Origin: Rossellomorea sp. SC111
Lineage (GTDB): Bacteria; Bacillota; Bacilli; Bacillales; Bacillaceae_B
Length of the DNA stretch: 64,000 nt
Assembly: GCF_024733565.1 (NCBI RefSeq)
Contig: NZ_JANIOC010000001.1
Span: 124,001-188,000, forward strand
Direction of reading: 5' to 3'
Shown here: piece by piece, positions 47,884-57,235 of the stretch
How positions within the stretch are numbered: position 1 is the first letter of the stretch
Layout of the letters: each line of letters begins with the position of its first letter
The notes under the pieces: generated by a model
Database searches by the model: none
Seen by the model: the letters and a program-made list of their open reading frames with translations, nothing else
What the model was told of the DNA's origin: nothing
Made by a program: the position numbers and the translations under genes

Positions 47884-47923
47884 GGACCGGCCCTTAAGGT
47901 AATGTTTCCTTATGGGACAGTCC
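47884..47923 (-). terminator. Probable terminator of the seaA operon
   Basis: On the minus strand GGACTGTCCC-ATAAGG pairs with CCTTA-AGGGCCGGTCC around an 8-nt loop, followed by TTCTTATG. It lies about 45 bp past the capping-subunit stop. Confidence 0.65.
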
Positions 47924-47966
47924 CCCCTAACTTTACTATTTTATCAGTAAAAGAATAAACTGGCAA

Positions 47967-48155
47967 TCAATGTTTTACAATGATGAACAGTCCCTGATCT
48001 ATTTCATGGGCAATCCCGTCCAGAATGGCTTCCAGGTTTGCGCAAATTTTTTGTAATTCATCATCGGTTTTACAGTAGAACACACTTGTTCCACTCGGTA
48101 CTTTTTCAGGTGTGGTCGTTACTGTTGCGAGGATGAATTTCTGTATGGTACTCAT
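47967..48155 (-). CDS. Capping complex subunit for YIEGIA
   Basis: 62 aa, soluble, starting MSTIQKFILATVTTTPEKVP. Small alpha/beta protein found beside YIEGIA proteins in spore-formers; the name follows current family annotation and the molecular role is not established. Its ATG overlaps the stop of the upstream gene (ATGA), so it is translationally coupled and probably made in equal amounts. Confidence 0.78.
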   Translation of the reverse strand: MSTIQKFILATVTTTPEKVPSGTSVFYCKTDDELQKICANLEAILDGIAHEIDQGLFIIVKH

Positions 48156-49048
48156 TTTAATTTACTCCCCTCCTGATTCGCTTTCGACTCAGACGGCATC
48201 CTTATGGCATTTTCGAGGGTTGGTACCTGACCAAGAATGGCAATGGCCTTCTCTACATCCTTTCGCTGTGGAAGGACAAATACCCCGACTCTTCCATCAT
48301 CCAAATCCCTCTTGGCGAGTGGGGTCAATGCAGGAGTCCCCGAATCCTTAAAGATCCCGAGTGAAGTGGACATATCATGGAGAATGGCCTGACGTTGACC
48401 CAGATTCGCGAGTGTCGACCTAGCATCAAACGATTTGGGTGAAAGGATGAACCCCATCCCATATCGGAGGATCTCTTCCTGCCTAACTTTAAGTCCTATA
48501 TTCATGATGTATATATTATCAATATATAATCCCGCTCCATCAAAATGAGGCTTCACATATTCAATGTCAACGATATCCTTCAACCTGCCGCCTGCCATTA
48601 ATTTATGAGCAAGCACCATGCAGATCGCACTGATCCCTAAAGCGGCATAAATATTAAACACGATGTAGGCGATCGTAGCAAGTAGAGAGGTGAAAATGAC
48701 TAAGTAATTTCGACTTTCAAATGCAATGGCGATTCCCTCAATGTAAGTAGCCCCTCTAGGGACCAGCTCATAAGCATCCAGCTCTGTCAACGTGTTTCTC
48801 TCCATATTCCTCACATCGCGGAACTGAGAAGCCGCAACCGTCAAAAACGTTATCGCCGTGAAATTTTCCTCCAGTAAAGCAGGGATCGCAATGGTGCCAA
48901 GTCCTGCCGCAATGAACCCAAGAGCTATATGTATAATCTTTCCATGCAGATACGTCGGATATTGGCGATAGTCAGTGCGAAGCATATAGATCCTTGTCAG
49001 GGTACCCACCACCACGCCAAAGATCACGGGATACACATACACATTCAT
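48152..49048 (-). CDS. YIEGIA family membrane protein (YphB-like)
   Basis: 298 aa. The family signature TYIEGIAIAFESRNY is at about residues 110-124. Four to five membrane helices cover the first ~170 residues (VIFGVVVGTLTRIYML, IALGFIAAGLGTIAIPALL, YLVIFTSLLATIAYIVFNIYAALGI). The C-terminal ~130 residues are soluble. Sporulation-associated by family distribution; function unknown. Starts by ATGA overlap with seaA and overlaps the small downstream gene in the same way. Confidence 0.83.
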   Translation of the reverse strand: MNVYVYPVIFGVVVGTLTRIYMLRTDYRQYPTYLHGKIIHIALGFIAAGLGTIAIPALLEENFTAITFLTVAASQFRDVRNMERNTLTELDAYELVPRGATYIEGIAIAFESRNYLVIFTSLLATIAYIVFNIYAALGISAICMVLAHKLMAGGRLKDIVDIEYVKPHFDGAGLYIDNIYIMNIGLKVRQEEILRYGMGFILSPKSFDARSTLANLGQRQAILHDMSTSLGIFKDSGTPALTPLAKRDLDDGRVGVFVLPQRKDVEKAIAILGQVPTLENAIRMPSESKANQEGSKLK

Positions 49049-49659
49049 ATATTCTTCATTTCCCCCTTATTTGTTTGTGTCCTGATGTGAACAGCCTGAT
49101 TTAGTTCCACCACTATTTTTAAGGCACATATAAGCCCGATGGTTACAGCTAGCACGTCCAGGTAAGCAGGACCTCCGATCGAATAATAAAATCCAACCTT
49201 GTTTAATGGAATGCTCAGAAAAAAGTCGCCGATTACACTGCTTAAAGCGACCGCTATAAGACGAAGCCTGTATAGAGAGGAGTGACTGTAGAAAAGAATG
49301 CCCACGAGCACCAATGACAAAGAAAGAATGATATCCCGATCTATAAACATAAGTACCGGGTCATATATGGAGATCAATGAGATTCCTGCATAGAGCATCC
49401 CCATCGAGAGAACAGCAATAAGCATATATAACTTTTCCCTCAAGCTTAATATTCGTATAGAAACAATACAAATGAGTGCAAGTACAATAACAGGGAATGA
49501 TATTTCTACAGACCCAGCCATCATTCCATATGGAAATACACAAATGAGCAATAAACTTAGAAACGAATAACGAAAACGGTGCGGATGAGACTTTCTCAAT
49601 AAAAATGTCGTATATACCCACATTCCCCACAGGAACCATAAATACAAAATGCCATCCAT
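49045..49659 (-). CDS. seaA: SeaA/YphA family spore envelope protein
   Basis: 204 aa, seven or so membrane helices in short succession, basic C-terminus (HIRTQTNKGEMKN). Named for B. subtilis YphA/SeaA, a sporulation-expressed membrane protein for spore envelope assembly; identification rests on topology and position before yphB. Start at 49659 (MDGILYLWFLWGMW) with GGAGGGGGAG upstream, which removes a non-conserved N-terminal extension. Confidence 0.78.
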   Translation of the reverse strand: MDGILYLWFLWGMWVYTTFLLRKSHPHRFRYSFLSLLLICVFPYGMMAGSVEISFPVIVLALICIVSIRILSLREKLYMLIAVLSMGMLYAGISLISIYDPVLMFIDRDIILSLSLVLVGILFYSHSSLYRLRLIAVALSSVIGDFFLSIPLNKVGFYYSIGGPAYLDVLAVTIGLICALKIVVELNQAVHIRTQTNKGEMKNI

Positions 49660-49766
49660 CAGCAAACTCCCCCTCCTATTATCTACATTATGGAAAATCT
49701 TTATGTATCTCATTCATGTATGAATCAACTTTCCAAAGAAAAAATAAAGTAAGGAGGTGTTTTCAA

Positions 49767-49904
49767 GTGGGCAAAGATCGACAAGAGAAGAAGCTGAAAC
49801 AAAGCAAACGAGTAGAATCAGACCGTGACCAGGGCTTACATTACAACGGATCAACAAGGCTTGAAGGAACGGAAAAAGCTAAAAGCGAAGGCGGCGAGGT
49901 TTGA
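49767..49904 (+). CDS. ypzI: YpzI family small protein
   Basis: 45 aa, GTG start, reading MGKDRQEKKLKQSKRVESD... and ending KAKSEGGEV. Perfect SD AAGGAGGTG 7 bp before the GTG. Very charged, with no hydrophobic segment; probably disordered. Length and the RVESDRDQGLHYNG core fit the YpzI family of spore-formers. It is divergent from seaA and too short for most gene callers. Function unknown. Confidence 0.85.
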   Translation: MGKDRQEKKLKQSKRVESDRDQGLHYNGSTRLEGTEKAKSEGGEV

Positions 49905-50050
49905 GCCGGCAAGCCTAAACCCCATCAATGGGACAGCCATCACCCGATAATTCGGCTGTTTAGAGCATTTAATCCTGCGGTTTATGTTGAAATACGAATA
50001 TCCAATCAAACCGAATCATAACCAACCAACTCACAACTCATGCAACAACA

Positions 50051-50090
50051 AAAAAGAACGAATTCTCAATCATGAGAATTCGTTCTTTTT
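50051..50090. terminator. Bidirectional terminator between ypzI and fni
   Basis: An 18-bp perfect stem, AAAAAGAACGAATTCTCA with its complement around ATCA, reaches into the fni stop codon. It can serve both convergent genes. Confidence 0.93.
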
Positions 50091-51147
50091 ACAAATGTAA
50101 CGTTCTATTGCTGTATGCACCGGGATTCAACCCTCTCTTCTCAAGCCAATGGTACACACTGCCCGATAATACCATGGGTACCTTATGAAGATCGTCAATC
50201 CGTCTACATCCAAGAGCACACATTAAAAACTGAATATCCGTATGAATTTGATTCACTTCATCAATGGTATCCTTCAAACCCGATTCCAGGAGCTGCTTAA
50301 GGATGACGCCGGCCATCCCTACAGCAGAGGCCCCTAATCCTAGAGACTTAACGATGTCTAAGCTGTTTTGGATACCTCCGGATGCAAGGATCGGCTTATC
50401 CGAGGCGGAATAGGACTCAGCTATTGAAATGGCAGTGGGAATGCCCCAATCATCGAAGAAATCCAACATACGCTTTCGTCGTTGATTCTCGATTTTTGAG
50501 AAGTTTGTTCCGCCGAAACCGCCTATATCGATGGCTGAAATCGTTGAATGGGATAAGGTTTCAGCTGCCTCTTTACTGATACCAAACCCTGTCTCTTTCA
50601 CAATCACTGGTACTGGAAGATTCTCCGCAATTATCCGGATCCTCTCCATAGCCCCCCGGAAATCACGGTCCCCTTCAGGCATCGTCAATTCCTGAATCAC
50701 ATTCAAATGAATCTGCAAGGCATCGGCTCTAATCATCTCAACGGCATCTCTTGCCTGTTGAACCGTCGCCTCGCTCCCCAAATTCCCGAAGACCATCCCA
50801 TCCGGGTTGTGCTTCCGGACGACTTCATACGTCTTTCGTTCAGCAGGGTCTTTAAGGGCTGACATTTGGGATCCTACCGCGATTGCCAACCCCGTTTCCC
50901 TGGAAAGAATCGATAATTCTTGATTGATTTTTGTAGTGGATTCTCCACCTCCACCAGTCATAGCATTTATGAAAATTGGCGAACTCCAAGTAAGTTCGCC
51001 AATTTCAGACTGCAGATGAACCTCATCCACTGCTATATTCGGTAAGCTTTGGTGGACAAAAGCCACTTCATCGAAACCCGTCTTCCGTTGTTGACCGGTT
51101 GATATTGCATAATTAATATGGTCTTGCTTTCTTTGAGCTCTCGTCAC
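50089..51147 (-). CDS. fni: Isopentenyl-diphosphate isomerase, type II
   Basis: FMN-dependent interconversion of IPP and DMAPP, feeding isoprenoid synthesis (for instance the heptaprenyl chain). 352 aa. Conserved parts: NYAISTGQQRKTGFDEV, FINAMTGGGGEST, VKETGFGISKEAAETL and the flavin phosphate loop IDIGGFGGTNFSKIE, then ASGGIQNSLDIVKSLGLGAS. 12 bp after the S1 gene. Confidence 0.95.
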   Translation of the reverse strand: MTRAQRKQDHINYAISTGQQRKTGFDEVAFVHQSLPNIAVDEVHLQSEIGELTWSSPIFINAMTGGGGESTTKINQELSILSRETGLAIAVGSQMSALKDPAERKTYEVVRKHNPDGMVFGNLGSEATVQQARDAVEMIRADALQIHLNVIQELTMPEGDRDFRGAMERIRIIAENLPVPVIVKETGFGISKEAAETLSHSTISAIDIGGFGGTNFSKIENQRRKRMLDFFDDWGIPTAISIAESYSASDKPILASGGIQNSLDIVKSLGLGASAVGMAGVILKQLLESGLKDTIDEVNQIHTDIQFLMCALGCRRIDDLHKVPMVLSGSVYHWLEKRGLNPGAYSNRTLHL

Positions 51148-51159
51148 AATTCATCACCA

Positions 51160-52290
51160 TTACTTAAGATCTTTTAATTTGTCTCCAATCATTTCACCCA
51201 ATTGGAACCCGGTGCTTTCTTCAGGCATTTCGTAATCCGTTACTTCTTCCTCTTTTTCTTCAAGAGCCTTGATGCTTAAAGATAAGCGTTGTTCATTTTC
51301 GTTCACGTCAAGTACCTTCACTTTTACATCCTGGTTCTCCTGAAGCACTTCGTGCGGAGTACCGATATGTTTATGTGAAATTTGAGAGATATGGACAAGG
51401 CCTTCAACTCCAGGGAACACTTCTACAAATGCACCGTAAGATACGAGGCGTTTTACGACCCCATCCAACACGCTTCCTTTAGGAGCCTTGTCGGAAATGT
51501 CACTCCATGGCCCAGGGAGGGTTTCTTTGATGGATAAAGAAATCCGTTCGTTGTCTCGATCGACACTCAGGACCTTCACCTGTACTTTTTGTCCCTCAGT
51601 CACTACATCAGACGGCTTCTCTACATGTTCGTGAGAAAGTTGGGAAATATGAACAAGCCCATCCACTCCACCAATATCTACGAAGGCACCGAAATCCGTG
51701 ATCCGCTGGACCGTCCCTTCAAGAACCGCACCCGATTCGATATCTGTCAGCAGCTGTTTTTTCTGTTGCTGCTTCTCTGCTTCGACCACTGCACGGTGGG
51801 ACAGGATCAATCGATTCTTCTCCTGATCCAGTTCAACAATCTTGAACGTTAACGTTTTATCTTTATAATCGGAGAAATCCTCGACATAGTAGTCCTCAAC
51901 CAATGACGCCGGGACAAATCCTCTTACTCCAAGATCAACGACAAGTCCGCCCTTTACAACGTCTTTCACTTCAGCTTCGAAGACGTCTCCATTTTCAAAA
52001 CGGACCTTCATTTCTTCCCATGCTTTTTCGGCATCCACTTTACGCTTGGATAGAACCAACAGTTCTTCTTCCACTTTTGTCACGATTAACTCAAGTACAT
52101 CCCCTTCACTGACTACATCAGAAGCTTTTTCGATATGAAGGCTTGAGAGCTCACTAATTGGAATGATGCCATCCACTTTACTATCTTGAACGTCGACTAA
52201 GACTTGTTTTTCTTCAACCTTAGTGACTGTCCCTTTAACTTTTTCACCAATTTCAAGATTCTTCACTTCAATTCCATTCATGTCTTCCAT
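51160..52290 (-). CDS. rpsA: S1-domain RNA-binding protein (30S ribosomal protein S1 homologue, YpfD)
   Basis: 376 aa with four S1 repeats: about 15-85, 100-170, 185-255 and 270-345. The last two show GAFVDIGGVDGLVHISQLSH and GAFVEVFPGVEGLVHISQIS. Bacillus versions have four rather than six repeats and are not essential in B. subtilis, so a ribosomal role is not assured. C-terminal FQLGEMIGDKLKDLK is typical. Start at 52290 with AAGGAGGAGTACATA. Confidence 0.93.
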   Translation of the reverse strand: MEDMNGIEVKNLEIGEKVKGTVTKVEEKQVLVDVQDSKVDGIIPISELSSLHIEKASDVVSEGDVLELIVTKVEEELLVLSKRKVDAEKAWEEMKVRFENGDVFEAEVKDVVKGGLVVDLGVRGFVPASLVEDYYVEDFSDYKDKTLTFKIVELDQEKNRLILSHRAVVEAEKQQQKKQLLTDIESGAVLEGTVQRITDFGAFVDIGGVDGLVHISQLSHEHVEKPSDVVTEGQKVQVKVLSVDRDNERISLSIKETLPGPWSDISDKAPKGSVLDGVVKRLVSYGAFVEVFPGVEGLVHISQISHKHIGTPHEVLQENQDVKVKVLDVNENEQRLSLSIKALEEKEEEVTDYEMPEESTGFQLGEMIGDKLKDLK

Positions 52291-52412
52291 TATGTACTCC
52301 TCCTTAATCCATGACTGCAAAGATTTTGATTATTGTGAGACTTCGCAATTTAAAATATTCTTTCTACTAACTTCTAATAAATACTACTTTTTGTCAAGCG
52401 GGAAACCTTATA

Positions 52413-52994
52413 TTATTGATTCGCATGTATCAGGTCTTCGATATGCTTCATAATGATTTCCGTCGTTTTTTCCGCATTCAATCTTTCTTCACGGATGCTG
52501 TCCATCGGGATCGGCGCCCCGAATACAACCTTTAATTTCCTAAATGGCTTGTATGGTCCAATGATGGCACATGGTACAACATAAGCTTCAGAACGAAGAG
52601 CAAAGAAGCCTGCACCTGCCAATCCCTTGCCGATTTGCCCTGTCTTACTTCTAGTACCCTCTGGGAACAGTCCTAAAACATCTCCTTGCTTCAGGACCTT
52701 TAATCCTTTCCGGAGTGCTTCACGGTCGCTCATCCCTCTTTTCACAGGGAATGCACGTAAATCAGGCAGCAATTTCCCTAATACGGGTAGATTGAAGAGT
52801 TCTTCCTTCGCCATGAAGGACACAGGCCTTGGTGCTGAAATCCCTACAACGGGGGGATCCAGGTTATCAATATGATTGGCGCATAGTAAAACACCCCCAT
52901 CTTTCGGGAAATGCTCCAACCCCTTCACCTCAATCCGGTACAAAGGAGAAAGGATCGATTTAACGAGACCTCTAGCAAAGGTATATAGATTCAC
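52413..52994 (-). CDS. plsC: 1-Acyl-sn-glycerol-3-phosphate acyltransferase (PlsC family)
   Basis: 193 aa membrane-associated acyltransferase. Catalytic motif NHIDNLDP (H-x4-D), then FPVKRG, FPEGTRSKTG and VPCAIIGPYKP, the four family blocks in order. Produces phosphatidic acid or, given its place, another acylated phospholipid; B. subtilis has plsC elsewhere, so the exact acceptor is uncertain. Its ATG is 1 bp after the cmk stop. Confidence 0.85.
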   Translation of the reverse strand: MNLYTFARGLVKSILSPLYRIEVKGLEHFPKDGGVLLCANHIDNLDPPVVGISAPRPVSFMAKEELFNLPVLGKLLPDLRAFPVKRGMSDREALRKGLKVLKQGDVLGLFPEGTRSKTGQIGKGLAGAGFFALRSEAYVVPCAIIGPYKPFRKLKVVFGAPIPMDSIREERLNAEKTTEIIMKHIEDLIHANQ

Positions 52995-52995
52995 T

Positions 52996-53673
52996 TTAAC
53001 CTTTCCTTTCTACTAACAACATGATTTGGGCCACCACTTCTGATATGGAAAGGGAAGTGGTGTCTATTTCCGTTGCATCTTCGGCTTTTTTCAGAGGAGC
53101 CACTTCTCTTTCAGAATCAATTTTGTCACGGCGGGCAATTTCTTCTTTTAATTGCTCAAGATCACTCGGATATCCCTTCGAGAGGTTCTCTTCATGTCTT
53201 CTTTGGGCACGTTCGTCCACACTCGCAAGTAAGAAAACCTTGATTTCCGCATCCGGAATGACATGAGTGCCGATATCCCTTCCGTCCATCACTACAGCGC
53301 CTTCTTTCGCAAGCTGCTGCTGTCTCTTCACCATTTCTTCCCTCACCCCGGAATGCACGGCCACATGAGACACTGAATTGGTCACGGAAGCCTGACGGAT
53401 TTCATCTGTTACATCATTCCCGTCCAGGAATACAAGCTGTCCATCTTCAGAAGGTTCAAGTTCGATCGTCGTTTCTGCCAATAGTTGATTCAATTCATTC
53501 TCATCATGCAAGTCTACATTGTTGCTCAAAGCTTTATACGTTAAAGAGCGGTACATCGCCCCGGTATCAATATAAAGATAAGATAATTTCCCTGCCACAA
53601 TCTTTGCAACAGTGCTTTTCCCTGCTGCTGCAGGACCATCGATTGCAATTCTTAACTTTTTCAATTCATCCAC
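52996..53673 (-). CDS. cmk: Cytidylate kinase
   Basis: Phosphorylates CMP and dCMP. 225 aa. P-loop [16 protein letters not shown], then [35 protein letters not shown] and [18 protein letters not shown]. The start as given is a GTG (53673). A TTG three codons later (53664, reading [11 protein letters not shown]) is better placed behind AGGTGGAT and may be the true start. Confidence 0.95.
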   Translation of the reverse strand: MDELKKLRIAIDGPAAAGKSTVAKIVAGKLSYLYIDTGAMYRSLTYKALSNNVDLHDENELNQLLAETTIELEPSEDGQLVFLDGNDVTDEIRQASVTNSVSHVAVHSGVREEMVKRQQQLAKEGAVVMDGRDIGTHVIPDAEIKVFLLASVDERAQRRHEENLSKGYPSDLEQLKEEIARRDKIDSEREVAPLKKAEDATEIDTTSLSISEVVAQIMLLVERKG

Positions 53674-53760
53674 CTACTTAAGTTCCTAATAATTTTCTTA
53701 CCCATTTTAACATAAATCTCTCTTTTCGTTTATAGATTCTTTCCTTTGGGATGTTCTTTC

Positions 53761-53793
53761 AAAAAAAAAGAGCAGGGATTCATCTCCTGCTCT
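53761..53793 (-). terminator. Rho-independent terminator of ypfB
   Basis: AGAGCAGG pairs with CCTGCTCT around a 9-nt loop and is followed on the minus strand by a run of nine T. The stem begins inside the ypfB stop codon. Confidence 0.9.
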
Positions 53794-53968
53794 AACGTGA
53801 TAAGGTTTCTACAATCTCACTGTATTCCATTTTCTCCACCCCTTCGTAAAAAACGAGCTTATGTATCTCGGGAAGGAGATTCAGTTGATGGAATACAAAC
53901 TGGACCGTTATTAATAATATGACATGTATGATGGCTAATTTAATTAAAATTCTTTCTACCGTTTTCAC
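53792..53968 (-). CDS. ypfB: YpfB, DUF5359 small membrane protein
   Basis: 58 aa with one N-terminal membrane helix (LAIIHVILLITVQFVFHQLNL) and a short acidic tail (YEGVEKMEYSEIVETL). GTG start at 53968 with AAGGGTGATC 3-4 bp before; another GTG three codons earlier is worse placed. Position between cmk and ypfA matches B. subtilis. Function unknown. Confidence 0.8.
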   Translation of the reverse strand: MKTVERILIKLAIIHVILLITVQFVFHQLNLLPEIHKLVFYEGVEKMEYSEIVETLSR

Positions 53969-54020
53969 AAAGATCACCCTTTTTCCGTACTAAGAAAAAG
54001 TATGTGTACTTTTTGGTTTT

Positions 54021-54668
54021 TTATTCAAGCAAGCCTTTTTTTCTTAAGTCAAGCTGCCTTTCGAAACAATATCTTAAAATATACTGTCTCTGATTTTCAG
54101 TTAATTGAACAAACTCGATGCTCGCAATCTGTTTGTGCTCTTTTTCCCATACCCGGATCACTTTTCCTTCGATTTCTGCGTACCTGCACTCCCCTGTCTG
54201 CATCGGCAGGACGATGGTTGTGGACAGCTTTGCGCCATTTATCAAACCCATTTCCTTCCTCACCACTACAGCACATCCCCCTGCACTGAGATCTTCCGTG
54301 ATTGTCGGGTAAAACTGACCATTGATCTTCAATGAAATGTCAGTATTGGCTTCTACACGGACAAATTGTCGTCTTTGGACTTTAATTAACCCCTCGTCCC
54401 CTGGATAATGCAGGTGGATCATCGGTATTTTGGATAATTTACGGCCCATCACTTCTGTTTCAAACATCAGGACTGTCTGTTCATTGAGGGTGAAGCTTGC
54501 TTTCATCTGCGTTCCATCGATTAAAAAAACGGCTTTCTCGGTTTTGGTATGAATGGGATAATCAATAAAAATCCCCTCCCCGGAAAGTTCGACCACCCTG
54601 CATCTATATCGATCAAATGTTTCATTATGTAAAGGCTCCAATTGCAATGTGGTACCTGCTTTTATCAT
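54021..54668 (-). CDS. ypfA: PilZ-domain c-di-GMP receptor YpfA (flagellar brake type)
   Basis: 215 aa. N-terminal YcgR-like domain (about 1-90) and C-terminal PilZ domain (about 95-205). The c-di-GMP motifs RRQFVR (RxxxR) and DLSAGG (D/N-x-S-x-x-G) are both intact, so it should bind the messenger. In B. subtilis YpfA/DgrA slows motility when c-di-GMP is high. Start placed at 54668 (MIKAGTTLQLEP); an ATG eight codons earlier (54692) has no SD either. Confidence 0.88.
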   Translation of the reverse strand: MIKAGTTLQLEPLHNETFDRYRCRVVELSGEGIFIDYPIHTKTEKAVFLIDGTQMKASFTLNEQTVLMFETEVMGRKLSKIPMIHLHYPGDEGLIKVQRRQFVRVEANTDISLKINGQFYPTITEDLSAGGCAVVVRKEMGLINGAKLSTTIVLPMQTGECRYAEIEGKVIRVWEKEHKQIASIEFVQLTENQRQYILRYCFERQLDLRKKGLLE

Positions 54669-54776
54669 AGTCCGAAATTCCCACTTTCCCATAATATGTA
54701 TCTATATTATGTCACGAGATCCCTCACCTTTCCATACCTTTTTTAACTCCATTCTGAATTTTCGAATAAGAAGAAA

Positions 54777-54807
54777 GGGACGGACCTTCAAATTTAAGGT
54801 CCGTCCC
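54777..54807. terminator. Terminator of sleB-ypeB
   Basis: GGGACGGACCTT pairs perfectly with AAGGTCCGTCCC around a 7-nt loop, 8 bp after the ypeB stop. On the minus strand a short T-rich stretch follows. Confidence 0.85.
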
Positions 54808-54815
54808 GCTGAGTG

Positions 54816-56162
54816 TTATACGACTTCTTCGTAAATGGGCTCTGCTTGTTTGAGCCTTTCCACTTTTTCTTCTTCTCCAGTTTCTGCATTGACGAATATT
54901 CTATAGGTATCTTTGCCCAGCATACCCAGGAATTCATAGCATAGCACTTCTTCGTTCAGGTCGTTCACGATCACCGCTTGACGCTCTTCCATTATCTTCA
55001 GACTGGGGTTCGTCGTTTCTTTCGCCTCTGCCATAGTAATGGAAGCTTCAGGGATTTTTCTTTCATGATTATTCTTTAAGTATTCTTCAGCAGCAAAGCC
55101 GACAATTTGTCCATTATCCAGTGCTACTTTTATTTTGACTGAGTCAGGGTAAATCCTAACTCCATCCAGGACCGTCACGTAAGTGAAAATCCCGATGTTA
55201 TCATATTGTGCGCTTTCAAACAACTCAAGCTTCTGAAATTTATTTTCCTTCAGGAAAGCCGTCGCCTTTTCCGCTGCTTTGTTTAAACTGATCTTCGGCT
55301 CATTGATTTTGCGATTATTGATATACCAGATCGGATACCCGCCTTTTTGGGTGATATCCATGCTTGCTTCGGTATTTCCATTTCCGATCGATACGCTATA
55401 GAATTTGTAATCCGCCCCTTTTCCGCTTTTTGATACTTTTGCATCCTTCGATTTTGGGATAGAGGAATACTTTCTTAAAATCTTGACTGCTTCTTCTTTG
55501 GAAATCTCTTTCCCCTTTAACTTTTTAAAATTTTGATCTTTCTTCTCAGTGTTGACAAAGGTAGTCGTTCCAATATTCGCCTCATCATATCCGGATACAT
55601 TTTTCTCGACGGTCTTGAAGCCATCGATAATCGTATTATCTGCCTGCTCATCTCCTGATGCCAAAGCCATTTCCACATCCATCCATCGCAAATTGTTTTC
55701 CATGACAAGATGCTGGACTTTACGTAACTGATTTTGTATATCGGCACTTTGTTCATACAGGTTTTCCAATGACTTATATTCTTTCTCGGTCAGTGGATTC
55801 TTGTCCAGATCCCGTACAGCTACACGATAGCTGAAATCACCGATTTCACTTAAGAATTCTTCCGTTTTATTAAATGGAAGAAGCGTCAAAGGCAGCTGCC
55901 CCACGTCACTGTGAGCCTGTGACGTTAATCTCCACACATCGGCAAGTGCCGGTGATAGTGACTTTCTTGAATTCATGGCAAGAGTGGAACCGATTTGATC
56001 ATGAAGGAGGTCCACCTGGTAAGTCAATTCATGAAATGCTCTTTGATAGTTATTTTCCGCATTGATTAATATCGCATTTTTCTCCTGGTGTTCCTGGTAT
56101 CCCCAGAAAGCGGTACCGGCTACACCCAGGACGAGTACCGTAATTAAAATGATACGTAGCAA
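54816..56162 (-). CDS. ypeB: Germination protein YpeB
   Basis: 448 aa. An N-terminal membrane segment (ILITVLVLGVAGTAFWGYQ), a helical domain to about residue 200, then three PepSY-type repeats to the C-terminus (for example EISKEEAVKILRKYSS, ISLNKAAEKATAFLKENK and ITMAEAKETTNPSLKIM). Required for stable incorporation of the cortex-lytic enzyme SleB in spores, whose gene lies directly upstream (14 bp). Confidence 0.94.
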   Translation of the reverse strand: MLRIILITVLVLGVAGTAFWGYQEHQEKNAILINAENNYQRAFHELTYQVDLLHDQIGSTLAMNSRKSLSPALADVWRLTSQAHSDVGQLPLTLLPFNKTEEFLSEIGDFSYRVAVRDLDKNPLTEKEYKSLENLYEQSADIQNQLRKVQHLVMENNLRWMDVEMALASGDEQADNTIIDGFKTVEKNVSGYDEANIGTTTFVNTEKKDQNFKKLKGKEISKEEAVKILRKYSSIPKSKDAKVSKSGKGADYKFYSVSIGNGNTEASMDITQKGGYPIWYINNRKINEPKISLNKAAEKATAFLKENKFQKLELFESAQYDNIGIFTYVTVLDGVRIYPDSVKIKVALDNGQIVGFAAEEYLKNNHERKIPEASITMAEAKETTNPSLKIMEERQAVIVNDLNEEVLCYEFLGMLGKDTYRIFVNAETGEEEKVERLKQAEPIYEEVV

Positions 56163-56176
56163 TTCCCTTCACCTCT

Positions 56177-57016
56177 TTAACTACAGAATATGTGTTTTCC
56201 AATTTTCTTGATTTGGGGACGGGACCAAATCCACTTACTTGTTGCCGTCGCTGGATTAAAGTAATACAGAGCACTTGATGACGGATCCCAACCGTTAATG
56301 GCATCCAACACCGCTTCTTTTGCTCTTTCATTAGGGGTTAACCAGATTTGGCCATCCGCTACAGCTGTGAACGCACCTGGTTCAAAGATGACCCCTGCCA
56401 CGGTATTGGGAAACGCCGAGCTGTCTATCCGATTAAGAATGACCGCCGCTACAGCTACTTGTCCCTCGTAAGGTTCACCACGTGATTCTCCATATACTGC
56501 GTTTGCGATCAATTGAATGTCATTTTGAGAGAAACCATTCGGTGTATTCACGGCCGTCGGCTTGGAAGGGGCCGGTTTGTTTTGAGCAGGTGCCTTTGCC
56601 CCTCCACCACCTGTCGACCCTTTTTGTTTATCTAAATCTGTGCCGCCATAATGGCTGAAGTCATTGCCTTTTTCAATTTGATTTTTCACATATTCCTTAT
56701 TGTACTTTGATGCTTTCACAAGTTTTTCTTTTGTTTTCGCACCGGCAAGGCCATCGATTGGAAGACTGAACTCATATTGAAAGTTTCGGAGGGCCCAATA
56801 GGTCCCCCATCCAAATACACCATCAATATCGCCGTTATAATATCCGATATATTGAAGTCTGGATTGAAGCTCGATTACATCCTCACCCGTTGCGCCATGC
56901 TGAATTACCTGGTTTGTAAAAGCGTCTGCCTTCTCCCCTTCAGAATAAATCATAAGTAGAGAACACATAAGCACCATGACGACTGAAGTAGAAACCCATT
57001 TGAAACGACTATTCAT
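56177..57016 (-). CDS. sleB: Spore cortex-lytic enzyme SleB
   Basis: Lytic transglycosylase that opens spore cortex peptidoglycan (muramic-delta-lactam) on germination. 279 aa. Signal peptide (VVMVLMCSLLMIYSEGEKADA), peptidoglycan-binding type 1 domain (about 38-98, GEDVIELQSRLQYIGYYNGD), Pro/Lys/Ala linker, and Hydrolase_2 catalytic domain (about 165-279) with the catalytic Glu in NAVYGESRGEPYEGQVAVA. SD AGGTTAAGG precedes the start. Confidence 0.95.
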   Translation of the reverse strand: MNSRFKWVSTSVVMVLMCSLLMIYSEGEKADAFTNQVIQHGATGEDVIELQSRLQYIGYYNGDIDGVFGWGTYWALRNFQYEFSLPIDGLAGAKTKEKLVKASKYNKEYVKNQIEKGNDFSHYGGTDLDKQKGSTGGGGAKAPAQNKPAPSKPTAVNTPNGFSQNDIQLIANAVYGESRGEPYEGQVAVAAVILNRIDSSAFPNTVAGVIFEPGAFTAVADGQIWLTPNERAKEAVLDAINGWDPSSSALYYFNPATATSKWIWSRPQIKKIGKHIFCS

Positions 57017-57235
57017 AATGCCTTAACCTCCATATCTTCAATTAACATTAACTCTAGTTTTTGTAGAGGCTCCCATTTTATACAAGTGGAATCATTAAAA
57101 ATTTAAAACTGGTACAAGTGCATGTAATAGTGAAGCACTTTGATAAGACACTGTAATGTCTCAGCAAAAAGGATGTAAACAAGCAAGGTTATAATGAGTG
57201 AGGGATACTTCATTAATTCAAACAGGAGGGTCATG

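Noticed and set aside
49933-49959. Hairpin ACAGCC/GGCTGT after ypzI
   Set aside because: Six base pairs, a long loop and a poor T-tract. The strong bidirectional terminator at 50051-50090 is the better candidate.
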